64,000 nt of DNA, from assembly GCA_021200535.1 (NCBI GenBank), contig JAJQGL010000005.1, positions 1 to 64,000 of the forward strand. The letters are read 5' to 3'. The DNA is from Clostridiaceae bacterium. Its GTDB lineage: Bacteria > Bacillota > Clostridia > Lachnospirales > Lachnospiraceae. Below the pieces are notes generated by a model. The model searched no databases and had not been told where the DNA came from. It worked only from the letters and a program-made list of their open reading frames with translations. The position numbers were made by a program, and so were the translations under genes. Below are positions 63,195 to 64,000 of this stretch, one piece after another (position 1 is the first letter of the stretch; the number at the start of each line of letters is the position of its first letter).

Positions 63195-64000
63195 TTATTT
63201 TGTGAATTTTGAAATAAATTGACCTGGAAAACTTTTTGCTTTCTGCGTAACCTTTTTGGAAATATCTTTCACCTGCTGCTTTGTGCTGGGATTTAGCTGT
63301 TTTTTTGCATCCGTCAGCTGGCGCTGCAGTTCTAAAATAATATCGCCGCATGCATTGATTAATTCTTCTGTGCTGTACGGTTCTACTTTTTCCTCATTTT
63401 CCGGTTTTTCATAAAAGAGAATGCCATCCTCCCGGTGCAGATAGCGCTTTGCAATATCTGTATTGCCGGCTTCAAATTTTTTCAGGAAATCGGAAGGGGT
63501 GCCGGAAGGAAAACTGCAGGCGCGTTTATAGCTTGCCCGCCCACCTTTTTGCATGGTCACAACATGCATTAATGGGAACATAAATCCCTTTTTATCTGAA
63601 AATTCAGGCCTTGCGTTTAAAATCTGTTTTACCTTAATGTATTCTCCGGCAACGCTGTCATTTTTAATGCGGTCAGATTCGTCATATTCGTCGGTCAGTT
63701 CCAGTCCGACAAAATGTAAAAAGTCAGAGAGCAGGGACTGGTTTAATGGTCCCTGATAAAACTGTCCGCGCTCAAACGGCCGTACAATGATATTTTCCTG
63801 TCCGATAAACGCAGCGATTTTATCCAGATTGCGTTCATATGCCGCGTGAACCCTGCGCCATGGCTCTGTGTCTAAAAAGCCGGAAAAATCAAGCTTCTGG
63901 GAGCTTTTTACCGTTTGCTGCCAGTAAGACTGGATATAGGCATCCTGCCGTCTGAGATAGACGATAACCTTTAATGAATGTCCATGGGCTTTCAGGGCGT
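63195..64000 (-). CDS. Probable sulfotransferase-family protein, partial (N-terminus outside window)
   Basis: The minus-strand frame is open from the window edge to the TAA at 63195-63197, giving at least 267 residues. KVIVYLRRQDAYIQSYWQQT, then AAYERNLDKIAAFIGQENII, VRPFERGQFYQGPLNQSLLS and DFLHFVGLEL resemble the second half of P-loop sulfotransferase-like proteins found in polysaccharide loci, where the YLRRQD block corresponds to the PAPS 3'-phosphate-binding region. The P-loop itself would lie beyond the edge. The C-terminus is Lys/Gln-rich. It converges on the PAPS-synthesis operon. The family call is moderate. Confidence 0.55.
   Translation of the reverse strand, partial: ALKAHGHSLKVIVYLRRQDAYIQSYWQQTVKSSQKLDFSGFLDTEPWRRVHAAYERNLDKIAAFIGQENIIVRPFERGQFYQGPLNQSLLSDFLHFVGLELTDEYDESDRIKNDSVAGEYIKVKQILNARPEFSDKKGFMFPLMHVVTMQKGGRASYKRACSFPSGTPSDFLKKFEAGNTDIAKRYLHREDGILFYEKPENEEKVEPYSTEELINACGDIILELQRQLTDAKKQLNPSTKQQVKDISKKVTQKAKSFPGQFISKFTK

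Overview
This window looks like chromosomal DNA of a spore-forming, motile, anaerobic Firmicute, most likely a Lachnospiraceae-type member of the Clostridia. The evidence is a full spoIIIA operon, spoIVB and spo0A, a cheV, an NADP-type glutamate dehydrogenase, a TPP-riboswitch-controlled short thiC, bacterial Ig-like (BIG2) surface proteins, a secreted GH5 glucanase, and the Firmicute order asp23-nusB-xseA-xseB-ispA-dxs-tlyA-nadK-argR...recN-spoIVB-spo0A. I see no prophage, insertion sequence, CRISPR array, rRNA or replication origin.

Layout. 1-800: tRNA-Asn and a family 6 (hypoxanthine-type) DNA glycosylase. 797-1567 (-): aroE. 1725-6877: spoIIIAA-AH, encoding the mother-cell half of the forespore feeding channel. 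7071-14510: a housekeeping run (asp23, nusB, exonuclease VII, isoprenoid genes ispA and dxs, tlyA, nadK, argR). 14526-21418: three genes set into the usual argR-recN junction: thiC with its riboswitch, a YebC-family gene, and a giant BIG2 protein. 21473-25535: recN, spoIVB, spo0A. 25801-29037: glgA, a pseudouridine synthase, tRNA-Thr, and a Zn-phospholipase-C-like protein. 29126-30478 (-): gdhA. A 758-bp intergenic region follows, with a candidate structured RNA. 31237-37108: a 1520-residue GH5 glucanase and a membrane-anchored trigger-factor/FKBP-like protein. 37252-44085: an envelope/signalling cluster (unknown membrane protein, response regulator, histidine kinase, lipoprotein, cheV, acidic-repeat membrane protein). 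44274-56699: hisH, hisF, ung, secA-prfB (programmed frameshift), hom, an ApgM-type putative homoserine kinase, lysC and tex.

The most interesting stretch is 56797-64000. It holds a cytosolic arylsulfotransferase-fold protein that seems to lack the catalytic histidines, a row of hairpins, cysD, a fused cysN-cysC (together able to make PAPS), a CHR-family transporter split by a -1 frameshift at a T7 run, a perfect 35-bp inverted repeat, and on the other strand the end of a probable sulfotransferase. No PAPS or APS reductase is visible. I infer a sulfate-uptake, PAPS-synthesis and sulfation locus, perhaps for a surface glycan, rather than ordinary sulfate assimilation.

A second cross-cutting observation is the number of short tandem repeats of unrelated sequence (units of 13, 17, 18, 21, 23-24, about 26-31, 36, 39 and 45 bp). 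They sit at gene ends, between genes and inside a few genes. Those inside genes are multiples of 3. One copies the 3' end of asp23 together with its stop codon.
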